Below, piece after piece: positions 44,579-53,629 of a stretch of 64,000 bases of DNA (positions within the stretch are counted from its first letter, which is position 1; each line of letters opens with the position of its first letter). The stretch comes from an uncultured Lachnospiraceae bacterium. GTDB lineage: Bacteria > Bacillota > Clostridia > Lachnospirales > Lachnospiraceae. Both the position numbers and the translations under genes were made by a program. The notes beneath the pieces were generated by a model. The model was not told the origin of the DNA. It ran no database searches and was given only the letters and a program-made list of their open reading frames with translations. The stretch is taken from positions 53,232 to 117,231 of the forward strand of contig CANSUS010000004.1 in the NCBI GenBank assembly GCA_947650155.1, in the 5' to 3' direction.

Positions 44579-44719
44579 CGGGTTCTCCTCCTTCATCCGC
44601 ATATCTTTACGTCCTAATGACTGTTATAGCAAATTTATCCTTATCATGCAAGTAACATCATGGAAAAAACTACTAAACTGTTACCCGGACTTCTGCCGAC
44701 GCATCATATATATACAGGA

Positions 44720-44757
44720 AAACGGAACAGAGGGCTTCCGCCTTCTCTGTTCCGTTT
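44720..44757 (-). terminator. Intrinsic terminator upstream of the GT2 operon
   Basis: A 13-bp perfect stem (44720-44732 with 44745-44757, 12-nt loop) followed by TTTTCC on the minus strand, 18 bp past the remnant gene at 44776. The 44603-44719 stretch should hold the promoter of the GT2 operon; no clear boxes stand out. Confidence 0.75.
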
Positions 44758-44775
44758 CTTCCTGATCCATCATCA

Positions 44776-45090
44776 TTAACAGTATTCCCTGAATTCCACC
44801 TGATACACAAACAACTGCGCTTTTTTTGTGTATCCGCATGTGTAACATCTTGTTACCTGAGGTTTACCAGACTCCTCTTTCCTGTTTTCACATGCTTCCT
44901 TAAGAATCTGTCCGAATGCTGATGAACCTGCACTCTCCTGTTCCTTTTTCTGCCATTTTTCCGCTGTGGCGTCCTTCAGCTTTGGTACGAGTACTACCGA
45001 TTGAACCTTAAAACTGTTTTCAAATCCGTATGCGTTAATCCCTCCCCGGATGCATATTTCAACAGGTTTCTTTGTATTATATATATCGGA
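44776..45090 (-). pseudogene. Unrecognised small gene remnant without start codon
   Basis: An open frame of 104 codons reads a protein-like sequence: VEICIRGGINAYGFENS, VVLVPKLKDATAEKWQK, FGQILKEACEN, and a Cys-containing end with CYTCGYTKKAQ and EYC. It is preceded in frame by a TAG stop at 45091-45093 and has no ATG, GTG or TTG near its 5' end, and no ribosome site. This looks like a gene that lost its start, or one using an unusual start. It resembles no family I can name. A terminator follows. Confidence 0.45.
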
Positions 45091-45122
45091 CTAAAGTACT
45101 AGATTGTTAAGAGTTTTTCTGT

Positions 45123-45719
45123 TTATTTTTGATCTGATTCCACATAATCTGCATCCAGCGCCGCCAGATCCTGTCTTGCCTGTTTTACGATCCTGGATAC
45201 TCTGGATACAATCCACATATCCGAAATTCCGTCATACATCAGGCAGATTCCTACCACCCGCACCACAATCTCGATCGTTTCAAAAGGATTTACCACTAAA
45301 AGAATGCCAAGCCCTGTCGTAATCACTCCAAGCAGCATCGCAACCCACCATTTATCATAGCCTGCTTTATACAGACTGACTGTCTGCCCAAAGTCATGGA
45401 TACCGTGGAAAATCACAACAATTCCTATTACGATTGGCACTACAAACATAATGCCCTCCGGTTTTACAATAATCCAGACTCCTACAGCTGCCAGAACAAT
45501 CCCCGATAAAAGATTCATCGACGAATATAAGCTGCCGTCCCGTTCCAATAAAAACACGGCGAGGCGGATCACGCCGCAAATGACAAGAACGCACCCTAAT
45601 GCAATGCAGAGTACTGTGGTAGATGTCTTTGGCCATATGAGCAATACCAGTCCAAAAAGAACAAGAAGGGCTGCACTGACCATGTAATTTGCTTTTACTT
45701 TTTTAAAAAAGTTCTCCAT
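45123..45719 (-). CDS. DUF308 / HdeD-like membrane protein
   Basis: A 198-residue protein with six short helices arranged as three similar pairs, the layout of the HdeD/DUF308 family (acid-stress linked in E. coli, otherwise uncharacterised). Repeats are visible as GLVLLIWP, GIVLAAVGVWIIVKPEG and GLGILLVVNPFETIE. A charged C-terminal tail follows (about 170-198). AAGGAG precedes the ATG. It is encoded downstream of the response regulator gene at 45786 on the same strand and could belong to a stress-response group, which is inference. Confidence 0.85.
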   Translation of the reverse strand: MENFFKKVKANYMVSAALLVLFGLVLLIWPKTSTTVLCIALGCVLVICGVIRLAVFLLERDGSLYSSMNLLSGIVLAAVGVWIIVKPEGIMFVVPIVIGIVVIFHGIHDFGQTVSLYKAGYDKWWVAMLLGVITTGLGILLVVNPFETIEIVVRVVGICLMYDGISDMWIVSRVSRIVKQARQDLAALDADYVESDQK

Positions 45720-45785
45720 AACCTACATCTCCTTTTCTTTCCTTAATCCGTATTATACCCCTTTTAGAAAGAAAAGGCTACCGTC

Positions 45786-46475
45786 TTATCCTACTTTATA
45801 TCCGGTTCCCCACACTACTTTCAGGTATTCCGGTTCTCTCGGATTTTCTTCTATCTTTTCCCTGATATGTCTGATATGTACCGCGATGGTATTATCGACG
45901 CCAATCGCCTGCATGTTCCAAATAGTCTCATAGATCTGGTCTATACTGAACACCTTCCCCTTTTCCTGAACAAGCAGTTTCAATATTTTATATTCAATCG
46001 GCGTCAGGCGCACCTCTTTTCCTCCTACTGTCACTTTCCTTCTGATATCATCCACTATCAGATCTCTCACTCTGTAAATATGATTGATATTCTCACATAA
46101 ATTAGTAAGCTGGGTATACCGGCGTATCTGGGAATGCACCCTTGCTGATACTTCATATACATGGAACGGACAAGTCACAAAATCATCCGCACCTGCGTTA
46201 AGCGCCTCGATCATCGCATACCCGCTGCCCCGCTTAGAAATAATTAGAACAGGAACGGCGCTGCGTTTTCTGATCTCTTTTGTAAGTAAAATACTCTCTC
46301 TTTCCCCTCCTCTGTCATCTATAATAAACATGTGAAATACTTTTTCCAAAAGCCTGTCGGCTGCTTTCTGTCTTTCCCTGGCAATGCTGACAGAACACCC
46401 CTCGCCCTCCAAAACCCGTATCAAACTTTCCAAATCGTCCGGTTTCTTCGTATAAATTAAAATTTCCCTTTTCAT
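45786..46475 (-). CDS. OmpR-type response regulator with atypical receiver
   Basis: A 229-residue regulator. The receiver-like domain (about 1-120) keeps the fold and the central FIIDDRGG, but the usual acidic pair at the first strand is IYTKKP and the conserved Lys before Pro-Phe is Cys (DDFVTCPF). The winged-helix domain (about 130-229) is normal: LTPIEYKILKLLVQ, FSIDQIYETIW, DNTIAVHIRHIREKI, VWGTGYKVG. ATG 46475 has GGAG 5 nt upstream. Loss of two active-site features suggests phosphorylation-independent or altered control. No kinase gene is adjacent; the upstream genes are an ECF sigma/anti-sigma pair. Confidence 0.88.
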   Translation of the reverse strand: MKREILIYTKKPDDLESLIRVLEGEGCSVSIARERQKAADRLLEKVFHMFIIDDRGGERESILLTKEIRKRSAVPVLIISKRGSGYAMIEALNAGADDFVTCPFHVYEVSARVHSQIRRYTQLTNLCENINHIYRVRDLIVDDIRRKVTVGGKEVRLTPIEYKILKLLVQEKGKVFSIDQIYETIWNMQAIGVDNTIAVHIRHIREKIEENPREPEYLKVVWGTGYKVG

Positions 46476-46533
46476 ATCTGCTCCTGTCTTCGTGCTGTGA
46501 CACGCATACAAATCCTTTTCTCTTTCCCACATT

Positions 46534-47382
46534 TTACTTTTTTCCGGGCTCATAATAGGATAAATCCATTTGTTCTAAAATCTGCTGCATCTCCTCCTCA
46601 CTGAATCCAAAAAAATCCACATATATCTCATAATATCCGGCGGATACCGCCGCATGAATCACAAGCTGCCCCTCCTCTGTTTTCTCTTTAGAATCCACCA
46701 GCAGGTACTCATACCCCCGGCCGGTAATATATGTCCGCTCATTGCAGACGCCGCCCATAAAAACCGTACTGCTGGCATGTCCGGTCTTTGTTTCCGAGTA
46801 ATCGATCCGGTCAAAGATCAGATATTTTTCTCCAATAGTCAGCTGCGCCGAAATAAAACTGCCGTTCACCCATACCCGTTCCGAATCCGCCGTATATCCC
46901 ATTCTTTCCAGATCCGGCAGGACAAAGACCGCATCCTCTTTTTCCCTGAAATCTTCGATGGAAGTATATTCCCTTGTCTCCCCTTCCGTGGATTCTATCA
47001 CTAACTCATCTTCTTCCATCTTCAGGGTGTCCGCCAGTTCCTTCTCCCATTCTGCTCCTGCCATGCTTCCTGCCAGAGCATGCTCCTCATCCCCAGCCTC
47101 TTTCTGTTCCGACGTATTTCGCGACATTGTAAGCATATCGCCGGACCAAAATCCATATTCGTTCGCTTTGATAACCGTCTTTACATACTCCGCTGCCTGC
47201 GATGTTCCCAAAGTACAAAGAATGAAAATTCCGCCCGCGGCGGCGGCGGTAAATAATTTCTGCCGTTTTCTATGTACTTTGAAACGTTTCCTCCTGCCCT
47301 CATCCAATACGGAATCTAAATCAATATGAACATTTTCAATATCCGACACAGCATTCTGATATGTAGTTTTAAAATCATTCAT
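46534..47382 (-). CDS. Membrane-bound anti-sigma factor-like protein
   Basis: A 282-residue protein with a short cytoplasmic N-terminus (about 1-40, with basic RRKRFKVHRKRQK), one membrane helix (about 44-62), and an extracytoplasmic domain with DUF4179/DUF4367-like features (GYTADSERVWVNGS, YLLVDS). It overlaps the ECF sigma gene end by 8 bp, the usual sigma/anti-sigma arrangement. GGAGG precedes the ATG inside the sigma gene. It probably holds the sigma factor at the membrane until an envelope signal arrives. The signal is unknown. Confidence 0.82.
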   Translation of the reverse strand: MNDFKTTYQNAVSDIENVHIDLDSVLDEGRRKRFKVHRKRQKLFTAAAAGGIFILCTLGTSQAAEYVKTVIKANEYGFWSGDMLTMSRNTSEQKEAGDEEHALAGSMAGAEWEKELADTLKMEEDELVIESTEGETREYTSIEDFREKEDAVFVLPDLERMGYTADSERVWVNGSFISAQLTIGEKYLIFDRIDYSETKTGHASSTVFMGGVCNERTYITGRGYEYLLVDSKEKTEEGQLVIHAAVSAGYYEIYVDFFGFSEEEMQQILEQMDLSYYEPGKK

Positions 47383-47878
47383 ACCGATATTCCTCCTTTA
47401 ATCTTTTTTTCAGCAGCTCCCGCCCCCTGGTCAGCTGCGACGTTACCGTGGAGGGGTTTCTCCCCGTTACCTCACCGATTTCCTTTACGGACATTTCTTC
47501 AAAATAAAATAAATGGATCACTTCCCTGTATTTTCGTGGAAGCCGCCAGATTTCCTCCAACAGCCGTTTCTTCTTTTCCCTTTCCAAAATCTCTTTTTCC
47601 AGATTATTTTCAGAAGCCTCCTCCTGTTTTGGCAGCCCTTCCGTATGCCGAAACCAGGCCGACCGCCACAGTTTCCTGCATCCGTTCAGTGTAACTTTAA
47701 TAAACCATGCCTTTTCATGTTCTTCACTGTCAAACTCTTCCTGTCTTTTTATATATTGATAAAATACTTCCTGTACGATATCTTTCGCATCTTCACTGTT
47801 TTTCAACTGCAAATATGCAATTTTGTAAAGCATATCAGAATACAGGTCGATTCTTTCCTGCATATATTCTTTTGTCAT
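47375..47878 (-). CDS. ECF-type RNA polymerase sigma factor
   Basis: A 167-residue sigma factor with region 2 (about 10-75; YSDMLYKIAYLQLKNSEDAKDIVQEVF) and region 4 (about 110-165; LPRKYREVIHLFYFEEMSVKEIGEVTG, STVTSQLTRGRELLKKRL), and no region 3. ATG 47878 has GGGAC-GGGG upstream; an ATG at 47917 has none. It is paired by an 8-bp overlap with the membrane anti-sigma gene. Such pairs usually regulate their own operon. No match to its target promoter was attempted. Confidence 0.92.
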   Translation of the reverse strand: MTKEYMQERIDLYSDMLYKIAYLQLKNSEDAKDIVQEVFYQYIKRQEEFDSEEHEKAWFIKVTLNGCRKLWRSAWFRHTEGLPKQEEASENNLEKEILEREKKKRLLEEIWRLPRKYREVIHLFYFEEMSVKEIGEVTGRNPSTVTSQLTRGRELLKKRLKEEYRYE

Positions 47879-48004
47879 GTCCCCGTCCCAAATTTCAATT
47901 TTTATTGATTGTCCCATTATTAATATCCCATATACTGCAAAAATACTGCAAATATTTTCTTAAAATTTCTTCATAATTCTAATCCCCGTCCGATCCCCTT
48001 AACC

Positions 48005-48040
48005 ACAAAAAAATCTGCCCCCTGAAACAGCGGCAGATTT
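48005..48040 (-). terminator. Intrinsic terminator after vanZ-like gene
   Basis: AAATCTGCC (48032-48040) pairs with GGCAGATTT (48011-48019), 12-nt loop, followed by seven T on the minus strand. It sits 11 bp past the VanZ stop codon. Confidence 0.9.
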
Positions 48041-48050
48041 CATCTACAAT

Positions 48051-48530
48051 TTATTCCATTTTTTCTTTCGCAGCCCCGGTACACACCCACGCTGCCAGCA
48101 TATAAATCAGATACCCTGCAATGGCGCCTGCACAGTTCAGCACAATATCATCCACGTCAAAGGCTCCAAACGCACTGAACAGCTGAAACACTTCAATGGA
48201 AAGCGAAAACAGAAATGCTGCCAGAAAAGTATCCGCAAAATTTCTGAAACGTTTCCAAATTGATGGCAGAAACATCCCATAGGGAATAAAAACTACCACG
48301 TTTCCCGCCAGATTCTCAAAACTGTTGAGTCTGTCGGAATATTCAATATACATACGTATTGTACGAAATAAAGTAAAATTGGCGCTGTCCAATCCTTCCA
48401 GCACTACGTCCTTACTCCATGTATCCATAATGCCCCTTAACCACGTATATGGGTATTTAAAAATAATAACTTTCAATACAAATATAATGTAAACCGCAAA
48501 TAGTAGCTGACGTTTCCTTTTGTCGGTCAA
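48051..48530 (-). CDS. VanZ-like membrane protein
   Basis: A 159-residue protein with about four helices and the VanZ-family pattern: NFTLFRTIRMYI, NLAGNVVVFIPYGMFLP, FSLSIEVFQLF and FDVDDIVLNCAGAIAGY. Some homologues lower teicoplanin susceptibility, but most have no known role. A TTG at 48530 with GGGAG upstream is the likely start. An ATG five codons earlier (48545) overlaps that ribosome site. The gene follows truA with a 6-21 bp gap, so they are probably cotranscribed and end at the terminator at 48.0 kb. Confidence 0.82.
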   Translation of the reverse strand: MTDKRKRQLLFAVYIIFVLKVIIFKYPYTWLRGIMDTWSKDVVLEGLDSANFTLFRTIRMYIEYSDRLNSFENLAGNVVVFIPYGMFLPSIWKRFRNFADTFLAAFLFSLSIEVFQLFSAFGAFDVDDIVLNCAGAIAGYLIYMLAAWVCTGAAKEKME

Positions 48531-48551
48531 TTTTTTTACTCCCATCTATAT

Positions 48552-49289
48552 TCAATAATAAACTTCTACTAAAGTAAGCCCTTTTGCAGGAACTAAAAAT
48601 CCCGCGTTCTCCCGCTTTCCCGATTCTAATATCCCCGGGATCTCCTGGCAGCTGCGCTTTCCTTCTCCTACTTCCAAAAGTGTGCCTGTAATAATCCGCA
48701 CCATATGGTACAGAAATCCATCCCCCGTATAAGTAAATATATATTCATCTCCGTTTTGTTCAATGTCAATAGCATTGACAGAACGCACTGTGGACTTTTT
48801 TCCTTTTTTTGTCGATGTAAATGCCTTAAAATCGTGTGTGCCGCAAAGCAGGGACGCTGCTTTTTTCATTGGTTCCAAGTTCAGCTTCTGTGGATGTTCA
48901 TATACATATCTTCTCTCAAATACATGCGGAATATTCCCCGTCATTACCCTGTACCGATAGGTTTTCGCTTTTGCATTTAATCTGCTGTGAAATCTCTCCG
49001 GCACCTTCTGCACCTGAATCACTCCAATGTCCTCCGGAAGATATCGGTTCATATATTCCATAACCACGCCGCATTCCATATCCATACTGCTATGAAAATT
49101 TGCCACCTGTGAAAGTGCATGCACTCCGGCATCCGTTCTGCCGGAAGCCTGTATGGTGACAGGTTCTTTGCACATTTTCGTCAGCAGTGTTTCCAGCTTT
49201 CCCTGAATGGTATTATCGTTTCCCTCCTGTCTCTGCCAGCCCTGATACCGCGTTCCCTCATATTGCAGTATAATTTTATAATTACACAA
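48552..49289 (-). CDS. truA: tRNA pseudouridine synthase A
   Basis: A 245-residue enzyme that makes pseudouridine at tRNA positions 38-40. The catalytic Asp lies in IQASGRTDAGVHAL (about 52). Other family segments are YEGTRYQGWQRQ at the start, RFHSRLNAKAKTYRY, THDFKAFTSTKK and FLYHMVRIITGTLLE. The start is TTG with GGAGGG upstream. It lies 29 bp after the AI-2E family gene on the same strand. Confidence 0.95.
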   Translation of the reverse strand: MCNYKIILQYEGTRYQGWQRQEGNDNTIQGKLETLLTKMCKEPVTIQASGRTDAGVHALSQVANFHSSMDMECGVVMEYMNRYLPEDIGVIQVQKVPERFHSRLNAKAKTYRYRVMTGNIPHVFERRYVYEHPQKLNLEPMKKAASLLCGTHDFKAFTSTKKGKKSTVRSVNAIDIEQNGDEYIFTYTGDGFLYHMVRIITGTLLEVGEGKRSCQEIPGILESGKRENAGFLVPAKGLTLVEVYY

Positions 49290-49317
49290 TTATGCTTACC
49301 CTCCATAAAAAAACGGT

Positions 49318-50490
49318 CTATTCCTCACGTTTCTCCCCTGAAACAATCCCTTCCAGATCTTCCTCTTCCAACCGTCTGAAATGATTCACCCCGGCAGTTA
49401 AAATCCGAATACTGTTTTTTGTCGTGTCAAACAATCCTTCTTCATTCATATTCTGAAGAATAATCCCGACCGGAACTGCCAGTATCATTCCCAATACTCC
49501 TCCGATCCGGTAACCGATATAAAGCAGAAATAAAGTTGGAATCGGCGCCACTCCAATGGAATCTCCGACAATCTTAGGCTGAATAATCTGCCTGAGCAGC
49601 TGTCCTCCACCCCAAATGATTAAAAGACCAATCGTCATTTTATAATCCGCACTTAAAAGTTTAATAACTGCCCAGGGTACCATAACTGCCCCCGTACCGA
49701 AAAAAGGCAGAAAATCCAATGCTGCAATCCCGAGTGCAATCAAAATCGCATAATCAACCCCCAGAACAGATAATCCTATCAACAGTTCCAGATACACAAA
49801 AACTTCAATCTTAAACTGCGCTTTAAAATAGCCTCCCACGGCCCTCTTTAAGGAACGTTTCATTAAATCCCATCTTGTCATAATAGAAACAGGCATATAT
49901 TTTCTGACAAAATGACTCATGTAATCTTTCTCTGAAACAAAAAAATAAGCGGAAAGAAGACACATAATCACGGCAATAATCATATTGGGAAGCTGTTTGG
50001 CAAAACTGCCTACCGCAGAAATCGTCGGCGTACTGATGCCGCTTAAAAGATCCGCCACCAGAATATCCATCTGGGCTGCTATCTTATCTAACGTATCCTG
50101 TATGTCCGCCGGCAGACGGTTTAAAAATACTTCCAGATTTGCCCCGATCTGTTTAAAATCCGACTCCATGCCATTCCACATCTCAGGAAGAGCCGTCGTC
50201 AGTCCTACTGCCTGCTGAATCAGCTTTGCCCCTACAAAATATACTGCAAGGATCACGATTCCAATTACGGCAATAATAACGACAGCTGTTCCGGCTTTTC
50301 TTCTGATTTTTAATTTCTCTTCAAAAAACTTCACAAGCGGACTTGCAATCAATGCAATAATGTATCCCACTATAAATGGTGAAAAAAACACCAATACCCT
50401 TGGGAGCAGTAAGATCACCAACAAAAGAATGACTGCTGCAATCATAAGATTCAACATAACTTTTAAATATTTTTTGTTTGACTTACTCAT
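49318..50490 (-). CDS. AI-2E family transporter
   Basis: A 390-residue membrane protein with about eight helices and the family layout: two early helices, a soluble stretch (about 95-170; LPADIQDTLDKIAAQ), then late helices with GIAALDFLPFFGTGAVMVPW and PKIVGDSIGVAPIP. Family members include the TqsA autoinducer-2 exporter and sodium-proton antiporters, so the substrate is open. GGGAAGAAG precedes the ATG. It sits between engB and truA in a run of minus-strand housekeeping genes. Confidence 0.88.
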   Translation of the reverse strand: MSKSNKKYLKVMLNLMIAAVILLLVILLLPRVLVFFSPFIVGYIIALIASPLVKFFEEKLKIRRKAGTAVVIIAVIGIVILAVYFVGAKLIQQAVGLTTALPEMWNGMESDFKQIGANLEVFLNRLPADIQDTLDKIAAQMDILVADLLSGISTPTISAVGSFAKQLPNMIIAVIMCLLSAYFFVSEKDYMSHFVRKYMPVSIMTRWDLMKRSLKRAVGGYFKAQFKIEVFVYLELLIGLSVLGVDYAILIALGIAALDFLPFFGTGAVMVPWAVIKLLSADYKMTIGLLIIWGGGQLLRQIIQPKIVGDSIGVAPIPTLFLLYIGYRIGGVLGMILAVPVGIILQNMNEEGLFDTTKNSIRILTAGVNHFRRLEEEDLEGIVSGEKREE

Positions 50491-50529
50491 AGATATCTTC
50501 TTCCCCTTTTTTTCTTATTCCCCGTCTGC

Positions 50530-51144
50530 TTAAAAAGCGCTGTTTTCCTTTGCATCGGCTTCTTCCAAATAGCTGTCCAACAGTTCATAAATTTCTTCTC
50601 TTCCCTGTTTAGTCTGTGCGGAAAAGGGAATAACGACCGTATCTTTTTCCACTTTCAGCCCCGTCCGCAGCATTTTTATATGCTTTTGCAGCTGGCTTCG
50701 GTTTATTTTATCTGATTTTGTTGCAATAATGACCGGTTTATAACCCTGATATAAAATCCATTCATACATACTTCTGTCATTCGCAGAAGGTTCATGCCGT
50801 ATATCAATCAATAAAAAAACTGCCCGTAATTTTTGAGAAGTATGCAGATAATTTTCGATCATTTTCCCCCATTTCTGCTTCTCCGATTCGCTTACCCTTG
50901 CATATCCATAGCCCGGCAGATCAACAAAATACAATTCTCCGTTAATATTATAAAAATTTATCGTCTGTGTCTTGCCCGGCTGGGCGCTTGTTCGTGCCAG
51001 TGATTTCCTGTTCATCAGCGCATTGATAAGCGAGGATTTTCCCACATTACTCTTACCTGCAAAGGCAACCTCCATATGTTCATTTTCAGGAAGAGTACTG
51101 GTAATCCCGCATACGGTTTCTAAATTGACATTTTTAATTACCAT
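50530..51144 (-). CDS. engB: Ribosome biogenesis GTP-binding protein EngB/YsxC
   Basis: A 204-residue GTPase of the TrmE-Era-EngA-EngB family. G1 is AFAGKSNVGKSSLINAL, G2/G3 lie around TINFYNI and FVDLPGYGYA, G4 is IATKSDKI, and G5 is near FSAQTKQG. The family's role is late 50S assembly. It directly follows lon, the conserved lon-engB order in Firmicutes. AGGAAAAG precedes the ATG. Confidence 0.96.
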   Translation of the reverse strand: MVIKNVNLETVCGITSTLPENEHMEVAFAGKSNVGKSSLINALMNRKSLARTSAQPGKTQTINFYNINGELYFVDLPGYGYARVSESEKQKWGKMIENYLHTSQKLRAVFLLIDIRHEPSANDRSMYEWILYQGYKPVIIATKSDKINRSQLQKHIKMLRTGLKVEKDTVVIPFSAQTKQGREEIYELLDSYLEEADAKENSAF

Positions 51145-51167
51145 ATCTGAATCTTTTCCTTATTTTC

Positions 51168-53540
51168 CTATTTTTCCGAAGTCTTTACCAGTGCATGCGC
51201 AAGAACTTCCTTCATATTTTCCACAAAAATAATTTCCATACCGGACTTAATCTCTTTTGATATTTCATTCACATCTTTTTCATTTTCCTTGGGCACAAGC
51301 ACGCTCTTGATCCCTGCTGTTTTTGCCGCCAGCATTTTTTCTTTTAGTCCTCCGATTGGAAGTACTCTTCCGCGCAGTGTAATCTCTCCTGTCATCGCTA
51401 TATCGGCGCGAACCGGAATCTCCGTTACAGCAGAAAGAAGCGCGGTTGCCATTGTAATACCGGCGCTTGGTCCATCCTTCGGTACTGCCCCCTCAGGAAT
51501 ATGGATATGAAAATCATTTTCCTTGAATACTTCTGCACCCAGTTTGTAATCTTTGCTCACGGAACGGACATAACTCATCCCTGTCATTGCAGACTCTTTC
51601 ATCACGTCACCCATCTGTCCCGTCAGTTCTATCTCTCCTTTTCCAGGCATTACATTTACTTCAATCTGCAGAGTCTCACCGCCTACGCTTGTCCATGCAA
51701 GCCCCCTTACAATGCCAATCTCGTTTACTGTATTCGTCTTATTTATGGAATATCTCTCTTTTCCCAGATATTTGTAAAGATTGCTGCCCGATACTTTGAT
51801 CTCTTTGTTTTTATCCGCTTTATCACTTACAATTTCCCACGCCGCTTTTCTGCATACTTCGCCTATTTTTCGTTCCAGCCCTCTGACTCCTGTTTCTTTT
51901 GTATAATACTGGATGATATTTTTAATCGCGCCGTCGCTGATGGAAAGCTGCTTTTTGGAAAGTCCGCATTTATCCAACTGTTTTTTGATCAGATATTTCT
52001 TGGCAATATGGTATTTTTCATTGGCAGTATAGCTTGTAACTTCAATAATTTCCATACGATCCAGCAATGGTCCCGGAATGGTAGCGGTTGAATTTGCAGT
52101 CGCAATAAACAAGACCTCCGACAGATCGATGGGGATCTCTATATAATGGTCGCGAAAACGGCTGTTCTGCTCGCTGTCAAGCACTTCCAGCAATGCTGCT
52201 GAAATATCTCCCTTAAAGTCATTGCTCATCTTATCAATTTCATCTAACAACATAAGCGGATTTTTGACGCCTGCCTGTTTGATTCCTGTAACGATGCGTC
52301 CCGGCATCGCTCCCACATATGTTTTTCTATGCCCGCGTATCTCCGCCTCATCCCTGACTCCGCCAAGAGAAATTCTTACATATTTTTTGTCCAGCGCTTC
52401 GGCAACGCTTCTGGCTATAGAGGTTTTTCCTGTTCCGGGCGGTCCCACAAGACAGATAATCGGACATTCCCCTTTCTTGTTTAATGTCCTCACAGCCAGA
52501 TATTCCAAAATACGGCGTTTTACCTGCTCCAGACCATAATGCTGTTTTTCCAGTATGCTTTCCGCATGCGCAATATCTGTAATATCTTTGGACGCCCTGT
52601 CCCACGGAAGATCTAACAGTGTTTCTATATAACCGCGTTCCACCGCACTTTCAGAACTGTTTACGGAAAGATTTTTAAAACGTGAAATCTCTTTTAAGAT
52701 CTTTTCTTTGACCTCTTCCCCCGCTTCCAGATGCTTTGCCGCTTCTTCATACTGTTCCGCTTCAGAAAGTCCGTCCTCTTCACCAAGTTCCTGTTTAATA
52801 TATCCGAGCTGTTCCCTCAGAAGATACTCTTTCTGATGCTTTTCCACCCTTCCTTTGATCTTTTCAGTCACTTCATTTTTTACTTTTGCAATTTCAATCT
52901 CATTGCTTAAGATCAGTGCAATTACTTCAAACCGGGTTCTCAAATTATCCTGAGCAAGAATCTTCTCCTTATTTTCATAGGAAAACGGAAGATTGGCGGC
53001 AAGCTGGCTTATGCATGAATCCAGTCCAAGCCCGTCCGCGAAATGCCGCTGCATCGTTTTTCCGATTTTAGGATAATATACTCCATAATTTTCAAAAAGC
53101 TCTTTCAGTTTTCTAAGCAGCGCTTCTTCTTCGTTCACCCCCAGATCGTTTTCAGTCTCCAAAAGTTCTATTTTCGCAGATAAATAATCCGTCTGCTCTT
53201 CCTCAAACTCCAGCAGCTTTCCCCTGCCTATCCCATCTACAAGTACACGTACAATTCCATTAGGAAGTTTTGTGACCTGTTTTACCATCGCCACCGTTCC
53301 CACTTGAAATACAGAAGAAAAATCAGGTTCCTTTTCATCCGGATTCTTTTGTGTCACCAAAAACAGTCTCCGGTCCTCCATCATTGCCTTTTCTACCGCC
53401 ATTATAGACTTGGATCGGCTCAAATCAAAGTGAATAATCATATCCGGCAGAATAGCCAGACCACGAAGGGCAACTGACGGAAGACTGATTATATTGTTTC
53501 GGGTTTCGTTTTGTTCTTCTACTCTCATCGGTTCTTTCAT
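51168..53540 (-). CDS. lon: ATP-dependent protease Lon
   Basis: A 790-residue LonA protease. The N-terminal substrate domain (about 10-200) begins [16 protein letters not shown]. The AAA+ module has [16 protein letters not shown] (Walker A, about 365), MLLDEID (Walker B) and GMPGRI-like loops. The Lon protease domain near the C-terminus shows [14 protein letters not shown] with the catalytic Ser and [11 protein letters not shown] with the catalytic Lys. I chose ATG 53540 with GAGGGA upstream; a longer frame from 53633 would overlap the clpX end and a hairpin. Gene order clpX-lon-engB is the classic Firmicutes order. Confidence 0.97.
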   Translation of the reverse strand: MKEPMRVEEQNETRNNIISLPSVALRGLAILPDMIIHFDLSRSKSIMAVEKAMMEDRRLFLVTQKNPDEKEPDFSSVFQVGTVAMVKQVTKLPNGIVRVLVDGIGRGKLLEFEEEQTDYLSAKIELLETENDLGVNEEEALLRKLKELFENYGVYYPKIGKTMQRHFADGLGLDSCISQLAANLPFSYENKEKILAQDNLRTRFEVIALILSNEIEIAKVKNEVTEKIKGRVEKHQKEYLLREQLGYIKQELGEEDGLSEAEQYEEAAKHLEAGEEVKEKILKEISRFKNLSVNSSESAVERGYIETLLDLPWDRASKDITDIAHAESILEKQHYGLEQVKRRILEYLAVRTLNKKGECPIICLVGPPGTGKTSIARSVAEALDKKYVRISLGGVRDEAEIRGHRKTYVGAMPGRIVTGIKQAGVKNPLMLLDEIDKMSNDFKGDISAALLEVLDSEQNSRFRDHYIEIPIDLSEVLFIATANSTATIPGPLLDRMEIIEVTSYTANEKYHIAKKYLIKKQLDKCGLSKKQLSISDGAIKNIIQYYTKETGVRGLERKIGEVCRKAAWEIVSDKADKNKEIKVSGSNLYKYLGKERYSINKTNTVNEIGIVRGLAWTSVGGETLQIEVNVMPGKGEIELTGQMGDVMKESAMTGMSYVRSVSKDYKLGAEVFKENDFHIHIPEGAVPKDGPSAGITMATALLSAVTEIPVRADIAMTGEITLRGRVLPIGGLKEKMLAAKTAGIKSVLVPKENEKDVNEISKEIKSGMEIIFVENMKEVLAHALVKTSEK

Positions 53541-53592
53541 TTCATATCCCTCATCTGCGCAGCATAATCTGCGGGTATTTTCCCTAAATTTT

Positions 53593-53625
53593 AGGAAACG
53601 CCGCCTAAAATGGGCAGCGTTTCCT
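53593..53625 (-). promoter_or_regulatory. Hairpin in the clpX-lon gap
   Basis: AGGAAACGC (53593-53601) pairs with GCGTTTCCT (53617-53625) around a 15-nt loop, just after the clpX stop. It lacks a T-tract, so it may cap the clpX message or tune readthrough into lon, not terminate fully. Confidence 0.45.
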
Positions 53626-53629
53626 TGAA

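Noticed and set aside
51501..52091. 196-aa plus-strand open frame inside lon
   Set aside because: It is antisense to a conserved protease domain and has no start signals.
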